Notes under the pieces: generated by a model
The model's database searches: none
What the model saw: the letters and a program-made list of their open reading frames with translations, nothing else
Told to the model about the DNA's origin: nothing
From: Tubiluchus corallicola
Taxonomy: Eukaryota > Priapulida > Priapulimorpha > Priapulimorphida > Tubiluchidae
Length of the DNA stretch: 64,000 nucleotides
Assembly (NCBI GenBank): GCA_030141605.1
Contig: JAQGDQ010000248.1
Coordinates: forward strand, 250,001 to 314,000
Direction of reading: 5' to 3'
In this document: positions 38,175 to 50,555 of the stretch, piece after piece
Numbering within the stretch: position 1 is the stretch's first letter
Layout: each line of letters opens with the position of its first letter
Position numbers and translations under genes: made by a program

Positions 38175-38641
38175 TCCAATAGAGTCCAGGTACTTTCGCA
38201 TAAGGTTTCTTTCCATCTTGCAATGACCCATTGCGACTACCAGTTTTATTTTTTGTGAGGTGGTGACACAATTTCATTTAGCTCGTGGACAGAGCTTTGC
38301 TAAACTGTGCTGTGGAAATTTCATTGCAAAATGAAATAATTCAATCCAGTTCAGTGTAGATACTTTCGCGTAGGTTTCTTTCCAGCTGTCAATGACCATT
38401 GCAACTACCAGTAGTATTCTTTGTGAGGTGGCGATACAATTTCATTTAGCATGTGGACGGAGCTTTGCTAAACTGTGCCTAGAAATTTCATTGCAAAGTG
38501 AAATAATTCAATCCAATTGAGTCAATGTAGTAGGTACTTCGCACAGGTTTCTTTCCAGTTCTCAACGACCCACTGCAACTACCAATAATATTCTTTGTAA
38601 AGACACGATACAATTTCATTTAGCGTATGGGTGGAGCTTTG
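38175..38641. repeat. 167-bp tandem array, about 2.8 copies
   Basis: Units start at 38175, 38342 and 38509 (period 167). Each has GGTACTTTCGCA/ATACTTTCGCG, AGGTTTCTTTCCA, CAACTACCA, TTTGTGAGGTGG, ACAATTTCATTTAGC, GGAGCTTTGCTAAACTGTG and GAAATTTCATTGCAAA. Copies differ at roughly 10-15% of sites. Confidence 0.9.
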
Positions 38642-38965
38642 GTAAATGATATACAGTACGTACTATATCGACAATAAAAAATTATATATTTGTCCAAATT
38701 TGTTATGCAAAAAGGTTGGCTGTCGGGTACGGTCATTTTTATTTTAAGAGTTCAACGCCATGGAAATCGAATTCGAGCACTCATTGACGCAGCCTTTACT
38801 ATATATATATGTAGTTTATTGACTAAAACAAGTTACATGTATACACGAAGAACGAGGTAAATGCCACAATCGATACGTTAGTGATTTTAGTCCAGATTGT
38901 CACTTTACGTACATTTCCTACTCAAGCTCATAGCAATAAAAACAGTGTTATGCATACAAGTTACA
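38642..38965. other. LINE 3' flank, unannotated
   Basis: On the - strand this follows the stop of the LINE remnant and is probably its 3' untranslated region. A short (TA)n lies at about 38800-38809. Confidence 0.35.
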
Positions 38966-39640
38966 TCAGCATAAACGTTCCAAATTTTCGTAACAATTAG
39001 GGTGCTCAAAGAAGTGAGTTAAATCGGCAAAGTTTACATTGTCGTAGCAGTTTCTAATATTAGATGTTAGGGGGCATGTCTGTATAACGTGTTTCTCAGT
39101 TTGAATGTCCCCACAAGGACATAACCTATTTTCCCCTGGCTGTCTCGCCCATCTACCCGTTTCTATTCGCAGCCTATGTGACTGAAGACGCATTCTTGTG
39201 AAGCTTATCCGATGATGCTCAAATATTGTCGATTCAAAACGAGAAGTTTCGAGACCGGGGTTCAATTCCAAGTAGGTTACACAACGTGTAGAATTGACCC
39301 GATTCCTTATGCGCTGTTCCAACAAAACTCTCTGCCGAGGTATATAGTCTGGCTGGTAACTCGCCTGAAGCTGGTCAAGACATCTAAGAAGTTTGCTGCC
39401 TGCATTCCTTGCTATGGCGACAGTTTTTATTAAAGGTTCATGGCGAAAAGCATTTCTCATAAGTTTTGCCTATGTTTTCTGCTGCCTAGACCGTAGAAGA
39501 CTACATTGTACAGCTCTTACGGAACCAGGATCTAGATGAGACATTATATGAGACAGCAGTGTCTTAGTGATGTTCGAATGGTGCACTTCCTCTCTTAATG
39601 AGGCAAATAGCCAGGAGCAGTATGGCAAACAAAACTACAC
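38966..39640 (-). pseudogene. LINE (non-LTR retrotransposon) C-terminal remnant
   Basis: An open stretch from 39460 to 38966 on the - strand ends RIETGRWARQPGENRLCPCG...EKHVIQTCPLT...RNCYDN. This is the post-reverse-transcriptase CCHC-type motif (CPC...HVIxxC) common in animal LINEs. The same frame continues upstream of an in-frame TAG (39473-39471) with LREEVHHSNITKTLLSHIMS. It begins near 39640 after another stop, so the fragment is 5'-truncated and inactivated. The clade was not determined. Confidence 0.8.
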
Positions 39641-40653
39641 AGTAGCAGTTTTTCGCCTGACAACCACACATCTACTACGTATGTTCGGTGTTACTTAGGA
39701 TGTTAGGCAGCCAAGCACGGATCGAGACCACTCCCCTTCCGAAAATTACTACACCGCGACAACTATTGTCAAATGTCTTAAGGAAAACAGCAAAAGAAAG
39801 CAAAATTCAGCACTGAAATTGTTTGGCTTGACTCCGTTTAAATTTTACTCTCGACCAAATATGTTTTTAGAGATTATGGTAAGAATTGTAAGAATAAGAG
39901 TTAAAGCTAGTTTAATTCTTCTACATACGAAAGTAAAACAAGAACTTTCGCATTACAGAAACTTGCTAACCGTTTGAAAAAGTACCACTGTACGAGACCT
40001 CAAATTTCTGCCTGAATTCCAACTTTAACGTGTGCATAATAACGTTTCAAAAGTTCTTACCATATTCCTATATTTGCACAAATTCCATATATATATATTA
40101 CTATATTTGTTACACATCCCAAGTTTTTGTCCTATTGACGTGAGCAGTGAGCTTAGCTGTCATGAAACATCCTAAAGAATAAACGTAATACGTGAGACGA
40201 TTAAAGAATAGCCTACTCAATGGTTTGTTAAAGCCTTACGCTGTGGTTAACAAAAACTAATTGGAATTTTATACAGATAAATTGCCACCATCGTGCAGCA
40301 GTTTTGCTAGACTCTTCCCCGTGTTAGATTCTTATTAGTTTAGAGAAGAAAGTACATATCCCTGAGAGAGAATCGAGTGATATAAATTGATACAAAAGTC
40401 GGCAATCGCATTTTTCTCCGAGACAAATTCGAACATTAGTCAGCACTTAAGAAAAGACCAAAACTCTATAAAAAAGCAATTACGAAACCGGGTAATTAAA
40501 GTTGCACACAATTCCTGTAGAAAGGTTTAGAAATGTGGTTAGTATATTTGGGCTAACTAGGTCCTTGTGAGAGAGGTTGAACATTAAGTACTGCCATATT
40601 TACCATTCGATTGGAGTAACCTTCTAGTAATTTTCATCCAAATGCTGGCCCTT
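39641..40653. other. Unannotated stretch
   Basis: No gene or repeat recognised. Confidence 0.35.
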
Positions 40654-40908
40654 GTTCAGACTAAAAGCAAAACTTGCTGCGAGTTGCCCTCGGACAGTAA
40701 GCGCGAGCTGACACACACTCCAATTCACTGCGAGAAGTGTCAAAAGTAACTCGTAGAGGCGTTCACACTAGACAGTAACTCGCAGGAAATTTACTCGCAG
40801 CAACTGCCTGAAAGTTTTCTATAGATAGTCCACATCAACTCGCAAAGCAGTTCACACTTGCGTGTGTTCTGTCAGAGAGAAAACGCACTAAAGAAAATCT
40901 AGTCTCAA
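40654..40908 (-). repeat. Family C repeat, third copy
   Basis: TTCAGACTA at the left and CTAGTCTCAA at the right are inverted. On the - strand CGCAAGTGTGAACTGCTTTG and GCGAGTTACTGTCTAGTGTG match the other copies. Confidence 0.65.
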
Positions 40909-43088
40909 CGCGCTGTGTCGTTCTGGGCTGCCCTTAGGAAAAATGCGAAAAAAAATTAGGTATTTTACTAATGGTGTCTGATAAACGCCCAATTTATGTG
41001 TCCGTAGGAATCGGTCAACATTTTCAACATGAAATCATCATCCCTAAAATGTGCGTTTTTGTCACTTGGGAAACTAGATTACATAAAAACACATTTCTTT
41101 GAATTGCAAAGCAAAAATAGCGATTTGTAAGCCAAAGAATTACAGTAACTTGTGAGAACTTGTTTGGAAAGAAAAGACACTTTTTATGACAACTCTAGAG
41201 TTATTCTAAAGGACAAGGTTACGAAGAATAAATAAAAAAAGACTCGCATTAAATAAAAGAAAAACACAACGTTTCACTGTCAGTTATGTTTAGGTGAAAA
41301 AATACTGTAAGACATCTTACAATAACTCGAGCTGGACATTTGTCATTTCGTGAGAATTGAAATGTCTACCTACTTTATCTTGATTTAGCTAATAGGCCAA
41401 TGCCTAAACTGCGAAATTTTGCACATTGGTTTCGACAAAAAACTTTCTGAAAACAGGACCAATGTATAAGACAAACGTTGATGAAGTTTCATTGGTTAAA
41501 ATTAATATATTCACGAAGAATGAAACTTTTTCGACTATTATCAGACATGTTGCGGATATGCGCCATTTGTCACGTATACGCAGCTTTTAAAACCATAAAT
41601 AGATTCTGACAAAACCACTCATGTACAGCAAAAAGCACCTGCCTCTTCTTTCCCTAGACACGAAGACGATTTCAATTAGGGCAACTCCCAACTGATTTCA
41701 TGCAGACTGAAGACTGAAGTTAAATTACGGCAAAAATTAATTTGTACAATTTAGATGAACATGCGAAAAAATTACTAATACGCTTAGTCGCATGATAAAA
41801 TTTACAATTATATTTAAAATAAAGTTTAAATTTCTACAAAACACGGAAGAGTAATAAGAAAAGTAAGAAGGGAAAGCATAAAAATGAACAGAAAAAACTA
41901 AAAACGCAAAAAAAACTGGTGGAAGATTACGACTAAGTAACGATGACAACTACCACAATAGTGAAAAATTGCAAGAAACTTTACTGTCTGTGCTGATAAC
42001 ATGATGGTGGCAAAATCGATAAAAACTGTAACAAGACAATGTAATATAAAAACTTAATCACTTAATCCATGAATGACAATTACGACTTTTCTTACAGCAG
42101 ATTGCCTAATAGTAACCCTTCTGATTAAACTTGTTTTTGTTAATTCACAAAACAAGAAAATTCTTATCAATAAATTATAGGTCTGTCAAACACTTCAGTC
42201 TCTATAGGACGTTTTTCTGACGTAGTTTACACATTAGATTAAGTGTGTTTACCGACCTTGAATTAAGAGGCTACTATCCATTAACTTCCGCAAGTGGTTC
42301 TATAAATAAAGAAAAAGTCGTTAAGTAGAACGTAATTCATTAATGTGGATAATTTTGTTAAGCTAAGCTTGAAGCCCGTGCGCCTTTGGTCGTCGCGCAC
42401 GGCGCATTCTACCTGCGCGGTTTGCTTGAAGCCGCTAGAGGGAGCGACAAGCTACAGTTGGTGACACGCAGGTTCCGGTGAAGCCAGTAAGAAACAGTGA
42501 AACCCTATCGCAGTGTTGCAGCTGCTGGTGGCTGCTGCTTTTGTGCACACTTTCTTTGTAATGTGGCTTCCAGAAAACATATTGTCGCGTATGTGTCACT
42601 GACATTTCTTAGTGGTTTCTTCATCCTAGAAATAGCTTCTTTCCTAGAGTAACTACGAGATTTTATTTAGCAAGAGAAAAATTAAACGTTCACCTTAAGT
42701 GAGAGAACGTAATTTGGTGGCTTTCACTGGCTGGAAATCTGTTTCTAAACGATTTTCTTTTTCCTGCCGCCGTGAAGGAAATTTGACATAATTTTTGCGC
42801 AACTCTGAAAAAGCTGTTGGTGTGAGAGCTGGATCAATTGTGCGGTTGTTACGTGGGGATCAAATTTAATGCTTTCATGTTGCAAGTTCGATGTGTTGGA
42901 TCGGGTTTCAGCTCAACTCTCTCGCGTTGCACAAAATGTGCTTAGTTTTAAAATCGTGCTGAGATTTCCACCAACCGACACGTAAATGTCACAACCAGAG
43001 AAAGGGTGATGGAACGTGGTTCCCTATTGCACAGAATGTGCTGTCTGGTGTCATTTGTGTGGTGTAGCTGTTAGTAAGGGAGTACTTC
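40909..43088 (+). other. Upstream region of CNG channel gene
   Basis: About 1.5 kb of AT-rich DNA without features. A local GC-rich block at about 42370-42480 (CGTGCGCCTTTGGTCGTCGC) follows and could hold the promoter or a 5' untranslated exon. No TATA box can be assigned with confidence. An in-frame TAG at 43065-43067 closes the reading frame above the chosen ATG. Confidence 0.4.
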
Positions 43089-44448
43089 ATGGCATCTTCT
43101 CTGAGTCGGCGAGCTTTCGGTGGTGAAAATGGCAAACAGGTAGTGAAGTACACACCCTGTGCCAAGGCAGAAGGAATTGGTGACGAAGAAGATGACGAAG
43201 AACTAGAAGAAGTTACAGTAGTTTGTGGAGGTGAGGATAACGACGATCCGGATAATGCGTGTCCGGCTGCTTCCATAGATCTTCCTGGTGACCTTTCTTC
43301 CGTCACTGCTAATGGACCCCGGACAATTCCCGGGACACCAGGAACAGATGATCGGACACGATTAATTGGGGAAAGACTGAGTTCCAGTGGAACAAAAATA
43401 AACGTGCCATCTCCGATTTACTCGAGAACCAGTTCTGTTCGCAGTAGCAAGACTGGAAAATCCAACTCCAGACAGAGTCTTCTAGAAATGGTTAGTAGTA
43501 AGCTACACCTGAATGGCGATAAGAAACCCAGGTATTCCAAAGAAGACGTTTCATATGTGAATAAAGCACACGTGTATTCAGATTCTGATATTACACCTCA
43601 GAAGCGTCATCTGCGGCGGAAGGAAATCCACGAAAAATTTGAGAAGTGGGAAACGTCAACGCAAAGCAACGACCACCAGGGGTGCAACTGGACTTTCGTG
43701 TTTGATCCATCAGGACGCTTGTGCTACTACTGGTCTATATTCGTCAGCATTGCCTTCCTCTATAATTTCTGGGTGCTCATCTACCGATTCGCATTTGATG
43801 AAATTAACATGGACACCATCTACATTTGGTTCTCTCTCGATTACTTCGCGGACTTCATCTACATTCTTGACGTTGGAGTCGGCTTTCGAACAGGATATCT
43901 TGAAGACGGTGTGTTGCAAACGGACCCCGTGAAACTGCGTCAGCACTACATGAACTGCACGCGATTCTATATCGACTGTCTTTGCCTTCTGCCTTTGGAT
44001 TTTATGTACTTGTCAATAGGTTTTAACTCCATGTTGCGTTGTTTTCGACTGGTTAAAATCTACCGATTCTGGGCCATGCTGGATCGTACAGAAAGACATA
44101 CGAACTATCCAAATGTGTTCCGCGCCATATGCCTACTCCATTATTTGCTGGTGATATTCCACTGGAATGCTAGTTTTTATATCATTATTAAAAATCTGGG
44201 TTGGCTAGAAGCCAAAGGATCAAGGGGTCACTTTGTTGACACGGACAAACTGAGACTCTATCTTGAATCATTTCATTGGAGTACAATGACCTTAACGATG
44301 ATTGGAGATTTGCCTCCACCCAGGACTAACGGAGAATACTTATTTAATATAGTGGAGACAGTGTTTGGTTTGATGATGTTTGCTGCTGTATTGGGTCACG
44401 TGGCTAACATCGTAACGAATATTAGCACGGCTAGGAAGGAGTTTCAAG
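43089..44448 (+). CDS. Cyclic-nucleotide-gated cation channel, first coding exon (N-terminus to S6)
   Basis: 453 codons plus one base of the next, from ATG to the donor CAAG|GTAAGTCG. The ATG is supported by an in-frame TAG eight codons upstream. Residues 1-200 form an acidic/Ser-rich cytoplasmic N-terminus (GDEEDDEELEE at 31-41). S1 is about 211-233, S2 244-267, S3 290-308, S4 313-330 with Arg/Lys at every third position (LRCFRLVKIYRF), S5 342-368, pore 391-411 and S6 415-445. The pore STMTLTMIGDLPPP is CNG-like rather than a potassium-selective GYG pore. The HVANIVTNISTARKEFQ end is typical of CNG S6 to C-linker and resembles invertebrate CNGL/CNGB-like subunits. Such plasma-membrane channels open on cAMP/cGMP binding and pass cations, usually in sensory cells. 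The C-linker and nucleotide-binding domain are not in the window. If the donor is read through, the frame stops at 44537. Confidence 0.92.
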
Positions 44449-45037
44449 GTAAGTCGGGAACATTCCTGCTTATCCTCTTGGCGTTGCATTCAGAACAATT
44501 TGCTAACTGCATCAATTACGTTTCTTGTTCGTTTTGAAACGCGCATAGTCTCTCAATTCCCGATGGTGAAGCTTGGAAAATATTGTCATCAATTGATATA
44601 ATGACCGGCGACGCGAAACAAATTGTCTATATTTTCCGAGAGTCGTTTTTATCATAACTTTCAGTCTCTGAGCTACCAAAACAGTTAACCATTAATAACT
44701 GCTCAAGTTCCTAAGAAGAAACTAGACGCATTGCAAAATACTTACAAATGCTGTTGCTGAGTTTCCGGATTTTTGTCTGATTTTGAACTTAAACAAAGTT
44801 AGCAGAATTAGCATACATTTTGCAATTAGATTGAATAACATATACAGAGATCAGTGTGATCCCATAATTCTTGGGTAATAAATACGTCAAAAACTTAGTT
44901 TAGATCATTTAGTAACATTTTTAGATGCAAACCATTTCCAAAAATGCAACAGTTAGATTTCAGTCTGTGTGGAATTATATACTCGAAGCTTATAGGAAGG
45001 TTGATCCATTGCTCTTCCGTATAAATGCATTAAAGAC

Positions 45038-45765
45038 TAAAAAGGAAAACAGGACTAAATTTTAAGTTATAGTCGAAAACAATCTACCCTACAAAATATA
45101 TTGAAAGAAACATAGTATTTTTTCAAGAATGACTCACATGAAAAAATTGTTACCACAGAATGGTAATTACTAGTTCTTTGCTGTTACGTGCATTTCACCC
45201 TTCGCTAGTTAGATGGGCATTAGCGTTGACATCTCGGGGCTAAAGTTTACAATTTTCCACACACACAAGAAATTAGTTCGTGAAGCAGATTAGGATTAAG
45301 GTTTGGATTTGGTTTAGGTTAGGATTGGGGTTAGAGTTGGGTTAGGGTTAGGGTATTTAAATTGTGTGGGGAAAGCACCTCCCACCTCGGAATCGCGTTG
45401 CACAAAAACAGGTGCTCGACTTCTCATTTTAGTGGTGTTCAGTTGTGACGTAGTGCACATGTTCGAGACCTCATACGTGAGCGTAGCGGTGAACTGGAAA
45501 GTTTAATTTTAAACTTAAAATTTGCCGAGTTTTTGTATATCACACTGAATGTTGTACAATAGCAATGTACTTCACTTTTTGCTTTCGCAAACACGTACAA
45601 CACGCTCATGAAATGTTTGTACTCTTGAAAATTTTGTTCATTGCTGGCGTCATCACTAGCTTATCTCGTCGGCTGTTAATTATGGTTTTAACCTATTAAA
45701 TAATTATCAGCAACGCTTTGGTATTATTATAGATGTTAAAATGTGTACTTTGCACCTTGTGTGAA
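45038..45765 (-). repeat. Dispersed repeat family A, copy 6 (with insertion)
   Basis: AAAAGGAAAACAGGACTAAA at the left, TTAGATGGGCATTAGCGTTG and CATGTTCGAGACCTCATACG inside. About 150 bp of foreign sequence (about 45238-45398), including a telomere-like tract, separates CATCTCGG from GGAATCGCGTTGCAC, which are adjacent in other copies. Confidence 0.8.
45286..45356. repeat. Degenerate TTAGGG-like tract
   Basis: GATTAGGATTAAGGTTTGGA through to GGGTTAGGGTTAGGGTA: variants of TTAGGG/TTTGGG becoming exact TTAGGG at the right end. It resembles a short interstitial telomeric sequence inside family A copy 6. Confidence 0.7.
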
Positions 45766-46496
45766 TATACTTTTTGACCACCCGGTGTATTGTAACAATT
45801 CGCCGAAAAAGCAAAACGCTTCGAGAAGCCATGCGTAACTTATCAAAGCATCAATAGCTTTGCATAAAATTATTTCATGCGTTATTTTATGAGCTTAAAT
45901 GTGACAAATTGGTCGAGCATCGTCAGGTTTGTGTGAAATTATTTCCAGATTCATTCACACATAATTTCACGGTAATCTTCGTTCATGCCTCTGTATCATT
46001 TCAGTGCATAATTTCTGCGTACTTGCAGAGCGTAAGTCGATAGTAATTATTGTGGCAGAGTTAGACTAGTCACAGAATTAAAAACTTCTCGCTTCGTTTC
46101 TTTATCAATACATTAGAGTTGTAGAATTACAAACGCATGGTGGGCGAAATCATGTAGCTTGCTAGTAATATAGTAATGTGGTAATAGCGAAACTACTTGT
46201 GAAAAAGGCTTTTGTCAATATATGTAGCAACATAAACCAAACTCTTTTAGTGGCACAAACACTTTATTATTGACTGTCTTTTCTGTACACTACGTTGTGA
46301 CTACTAGATTAAAACCCGTAACAGCTCAAATCAGTTGAAGGTGGTTAACCTTGGGTAATGCATGTCAGAAACCAGTCAGGTGAGAAAATGATTCACTGTA
46401 GTCTAACTTGCTATAAAGTTATAATGTTGCTGAAGTTTATAAAGTTCATAAACAAACTCGTGAATCAGTTCAGTTCTTTCTATTCACGTGACTTAC

Positions 46497-46915
46497 ATAA
46501 ATAGGAAGAAAAGGGAATTTTAAAGTATAGGTATCCCAGAAAATTTTCTATACAATGTCTTATTACTTAGCATTGCTTTGAAAGACTTGTGCAATTGGAA
46601 AAGAAAATTCTTAATAATTTAAAATGTCTGCACTATCTGGTAAAATGGCACTGCATCGCCATCCCAGTGTACACCACTGGCTCACCAAAAAATACACTAT
46701 TATGTTTTTAAACTTTACGAAATGGTATTTATCCTTGCTTCAAATTACTTACTCTTAAAATGGCTGCACTTAACAGTCATCGCGGGAGTTTAACTTTTCA
46801 AGTTTTATACAACGTTGCTAATCTGTATACAATAAGACAGCATGTAAGTGATTCAAAATTGCAAGACGAATTTTTTAAGCTTTATTTATGAGGAGTGGTT
46901 TTCTTTTCCTTTAAG
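46497..46915 (+). repeat. Dispersed repeat family B, copy 6
   Basis: AATAGGAAGAAAAGGGAATT at the left and GTGGTTTTCTTTTCCTTTAA at the right. CTGGTAAAATGGCACTGCAT and CAGTCATCGCGGGAGTTTAA occur inside. The ends show the family inverted repeat (GGAAGAAAAG versus CTTTTCC). Confidence 0.85.
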
Positions 46916-46964
46916 ATTCTTACTATATTCCATGCAATGCAAAGTTGCAAACTGCACAACGTAA

Positions 46965-47120
46965 CGCAACCACAAAACATAACACAAAGCAACACAAACA
47001 CGCAGCACACTATGCACCACAGCTGCACAACACAGTGCAGAAGAGAACAGCACAGCACAATACAACACATTAATACACAATACACCACCACGCAACACAA
47101 CATAACACAACACATAATGT
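46965..47120. repeat. Degenerate (AACAC)n-like tract
   Basis: About 155 bp dominated by ACAACAC and CACAGCAC words and nearly free of G runs. It is an old, mutated simple repeat. Open frames across it are artefacts. Confidence 0.75.
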
Positions 47121-47893
47121 AACACAAAACGCTAAACACTCTTCTCTATTTCACTAGGCGAGTGATAGTTTTAACTGATGTAAAAGCTGACTTGGAAATT
47201 TTAGAAGTCAAAAAATGTTGGATGAAAAATGTTACTAAAATCTAACATTTTAGGAACAAATTTTGATTTTACCATTTTTCATTGTCTACAGCCTCACTAC
47301 AGGTTGCTGTGGCATTGGCGTTACCACAGAGAGCTATAATTTAGATAATAATCTCGTGCAGTTAATAATTTCAGCTTTATCTGTTTACAGACTGTGCTTT
47401 TGTTTAATGAAAGACTTAATTAAACATCGGGGCTATCTCATTTGTGCAGTGTAGCAACAAGAAATCATGTGCTTATGTATAATTATGATTTGGCATGCAG
47501 CTGAGCGAACTGAGTACTTCGAGCTGCTGAGCTGAAACCAAATGCTGTGAAATGAAGCTTTTCTCTGTTAAAGGCTAACCAAGAATGGCCAATAATGATG
47601 GATTTAGAGAAATTTTAGGACTTAGTTCATTTTATTCAATTTGAAATTTCACTGAAATTTTCAATGATATAGCTCATACAAAAATTAGGCGTATATGCAA
47701 ATATTTACTAAAATCGTTATGACAAATGCCAGTTCTAGACTAATTAGCGATTTGACATACTACTTTTAATAGCGGTAAGTGTATTTTTCTGGTTATAATT
47801 TTTTTGACAACCTTGGTAATGACCTTTGCTAACATCGTATTAGCTATACATATTGTAACGAACCCGGATGGTGCTGATCTACATATGTATCAT

Positions 47894-47895
<2 letters not shown>

Positions 47896-47969
<74 letters not shown>

Positions 47970-48050
47970 CTGTGTGCGTGTGTGTGCGCAAGTGCGCGAG
48001 TGTGTGTGTGTATGTGTGCGTGTGCGTGTGCGTGTGTGTGTGTGTGTGTG
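47896..48050. repeat. (TG)n microsatellite
   Basis: Pure TG for about 55 bp, then TGCG interruptions, then TG again. Possible Z-DNA former. Confidence 0.95.
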
Positions 48051-48853
48051 TACGTATGTATTTTGAAATACATTTATGTAAACATGTATTTTGAGGTTAA
48101 TCATATTCATCATTAGAGAGGAATTTGAGGTCTCATGACTTCAGGTTCATGATTGGTTACAGCTTTTTCGGATGAAACATTCCACAACGATGATCGATGA
48201 ACAATCGAATGTCTTTGTTTTACAACTTAACCGTCAATTATAATGGAAATTCTTTTTATCATTCTTATAGTAGAATGAACGTGTTTCGTTATAGAGGAAA
48301 AACTAGATTATACTTTAACATCAGAATTATTAAATGCGCTGAATCAGGATTACCGTTTTGTATGATGCTGATTATCGTATTTTCCGCCAAATTATTGTAC
48401 TATTGCAGCAAATTATTATTAATATGCACTTAATAAGTAACTATAACACCAAAAAGTGGCATTAACAAGTGTAAAATTAAATTTATCAAAACATAGTAAA
48501 ATGTCACTAATTTCTGTGCAAAATCAAGCCTTATCCACTTCATCATGAGCATTCTTTATTGAAATTACTGATTTCTCAAGAACCTCTGACCACCAACTGC
48601 GACCACTATAAAATCAGATTATTTACTTTCCACAGGTTAGAAGTAACGTTCTAAATGTTTTCAGTGCACAATTGTTTCAAACTAGATTTTGTTTCATATC
48701 TAAATTATTGTACAATTATCGATTATCGAGTAGTACGAAGCCTCAAATTATTGTATGTTCCGATAATTAACGTGTAAACAGCAACAATAAGTGTTTTTCC
48801 AACGGATCATGACATCAGTGGCATGTGACAGCAGATCGGGGAACATGCATCAA

Positions 48854-49099
48854 CAGGCCTATTTCAGTCTAGGCGAGGCCCGGGGAAGTGGGGCACATGA
48901 GGCCCTATCGGGGGTGGGGGGTCTACCATGTTTGGCGCCCAGAAAATTTTTGAACTCCTATAACGTTGGAGAAGCATTTTCGAAGAGAAAATATGGAGTT
49001 ATACAGTTGTTAAAGGAAAGAACAATTGAAAGAAAAACTGTTTTATTCTCAAGACCAGTCCTTAATAGTTGTCAAATACTGGCAAACAGCGCGCGTGCG

Positions 49100-49147
<48 letters not shown>

Positions 49148-49277
49148 CAGAGAGAGAGAGAGAGAGGGAGAGAGGAGGCAGTATGTTCGCATATAGCAAA
49201 AAAATTACCTTGGCGCGAGGCCCCCCTGGAGGGTGAGGCCCCGGGGAAGTGTCCCCCCCCCCTTGAAATAGGCCCTG
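48854..49277. mobile_element. hAT-like non-autonomous element (424 bp)
   Basis: The left end CAGGCCTATTTCAG and the inverted right end CAGGGCCTATTTCAAG match. The flanks TGCATCAA (48846-48853) and GGCATCAA (49278-49285) are an 8-bp target duplication with one change. Near each end GAGGCCC(C)GGGGAAGTG occurs in the same orientation. The interior has a (GA)n tract. A 174-codon frame through it (48791-49315) is not coding by composition. Confidence 0.82.
49102..49168. repeat. (GA)n microsatellite
   Basis: GA repeats with a CGACAG interruption, nested in the hAT-like element. Confidence 0.95.
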
Positions 49278-50555
49278 GGCATCAAATTATAAGCGGTGCT
49301 GTGGAACGTGGGTAACGGAAGCACCAAAGATGATGATCATATCAGTGACATCAGAGACATTTGTACTGATGTTATATCAGATTTGAAACCTCGCTACACC
49401 ACAGACTAACCACTCTATAGTTGACCAAAGGATAGAACAAAGACCCCGTCCAAGTTCCCATCATAGTAATGCCTTAATTTACTTTAGTTCCTCACAATTT
49501 TCTTGACTTGTTCAGTGTTCAGCTAATTGGAATCTGTGCTCCCTGGAGAGGAAAGAGAAAAGGTCTACCCAGCGTTTTGTATAATTACTACTCGCAGTTA
49601 GTAACTTTAACTATCGCAGATGAAGGGAGATGAACTCCATGGCAACGGATTGTCATCTCTGGATGCTGCATTTACTTAATTTGAACAGAAATTGCACACA
49701 ACAGATGACTGTCGAACTCAAACTTTCTAGAAACTTTATGCAGCAAAAATTTCACTACCGATGTATTAGTGTTGTAACGTTTTAATTTAGTACACTACTA
49801 GTACTAATAGGAAGAAAGCTTTGTGGATTTATACTACAAAGACAATAGCTGATGGCGTCTTATCGTATCTGTCTTTAAAAACCACTCAAGATAAAACGAC
49901 CTTCCTTTCAGCCTACCCGAAACTATCATTTTTCTTACAAATTCTCCTGAAATATCCAAAATTACATTTTTTACGAATTTTGTGAAACGAGTTCATTAAA
50001 ATCAACTCACAAAATTATCGGAAGATAATTTGCAACATTTCACAGAATTAGTGAGAAATGTAAATAGAAAGAGAAACAGCGAACATTTTATTTCAATTTT
50101 AAAAACATTCAGATAAACCAGCGAACGACTTTTTGTTAATAATTACCCAATAATTTTATAATGTTGTGAGAAAGCAGTGAAATAAGCTGCACTAGGATTT
50201 CAGCGGCCTACTCATCAGCATTAAAAGCAGTGGCGGCAAATCCATTTAATCTCCGCACTGCCTACTTCAGAACTCAGCCTCTACTAATTAATAAGCTGTA
50301 GATGGCTAATTTCCTGCGGACAATGTAAAGTCCGCACACGTTTATGGCCGCTGTGCACAATAAATAATACGTTAGGCGTGCAAACTGCTGCAGACGATTT
50401 AATAAGCGCGTATAAAGCACAGCAAACCCTGATTTGTTCCCAGGGATTAATAGCAGGTCTGCACAGGGCAGAGGAATGCACGCAACTGTAATAAAGGGAT
50501 GTTTGCTCGTGTATCTTTAAGCAAATTTTCTTGAGGAAAGCACGTTGTAGTACAC

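Noticed and set aside
42989-43306. - strand open frame opposite the CNG exon
   Set aside because: Antisense shadow of the well-supported CNG coding sequence.
48791-49315. 174-codon open frame
   Set aside because: It runs across a hAT-like MITE and its (GA)n core.
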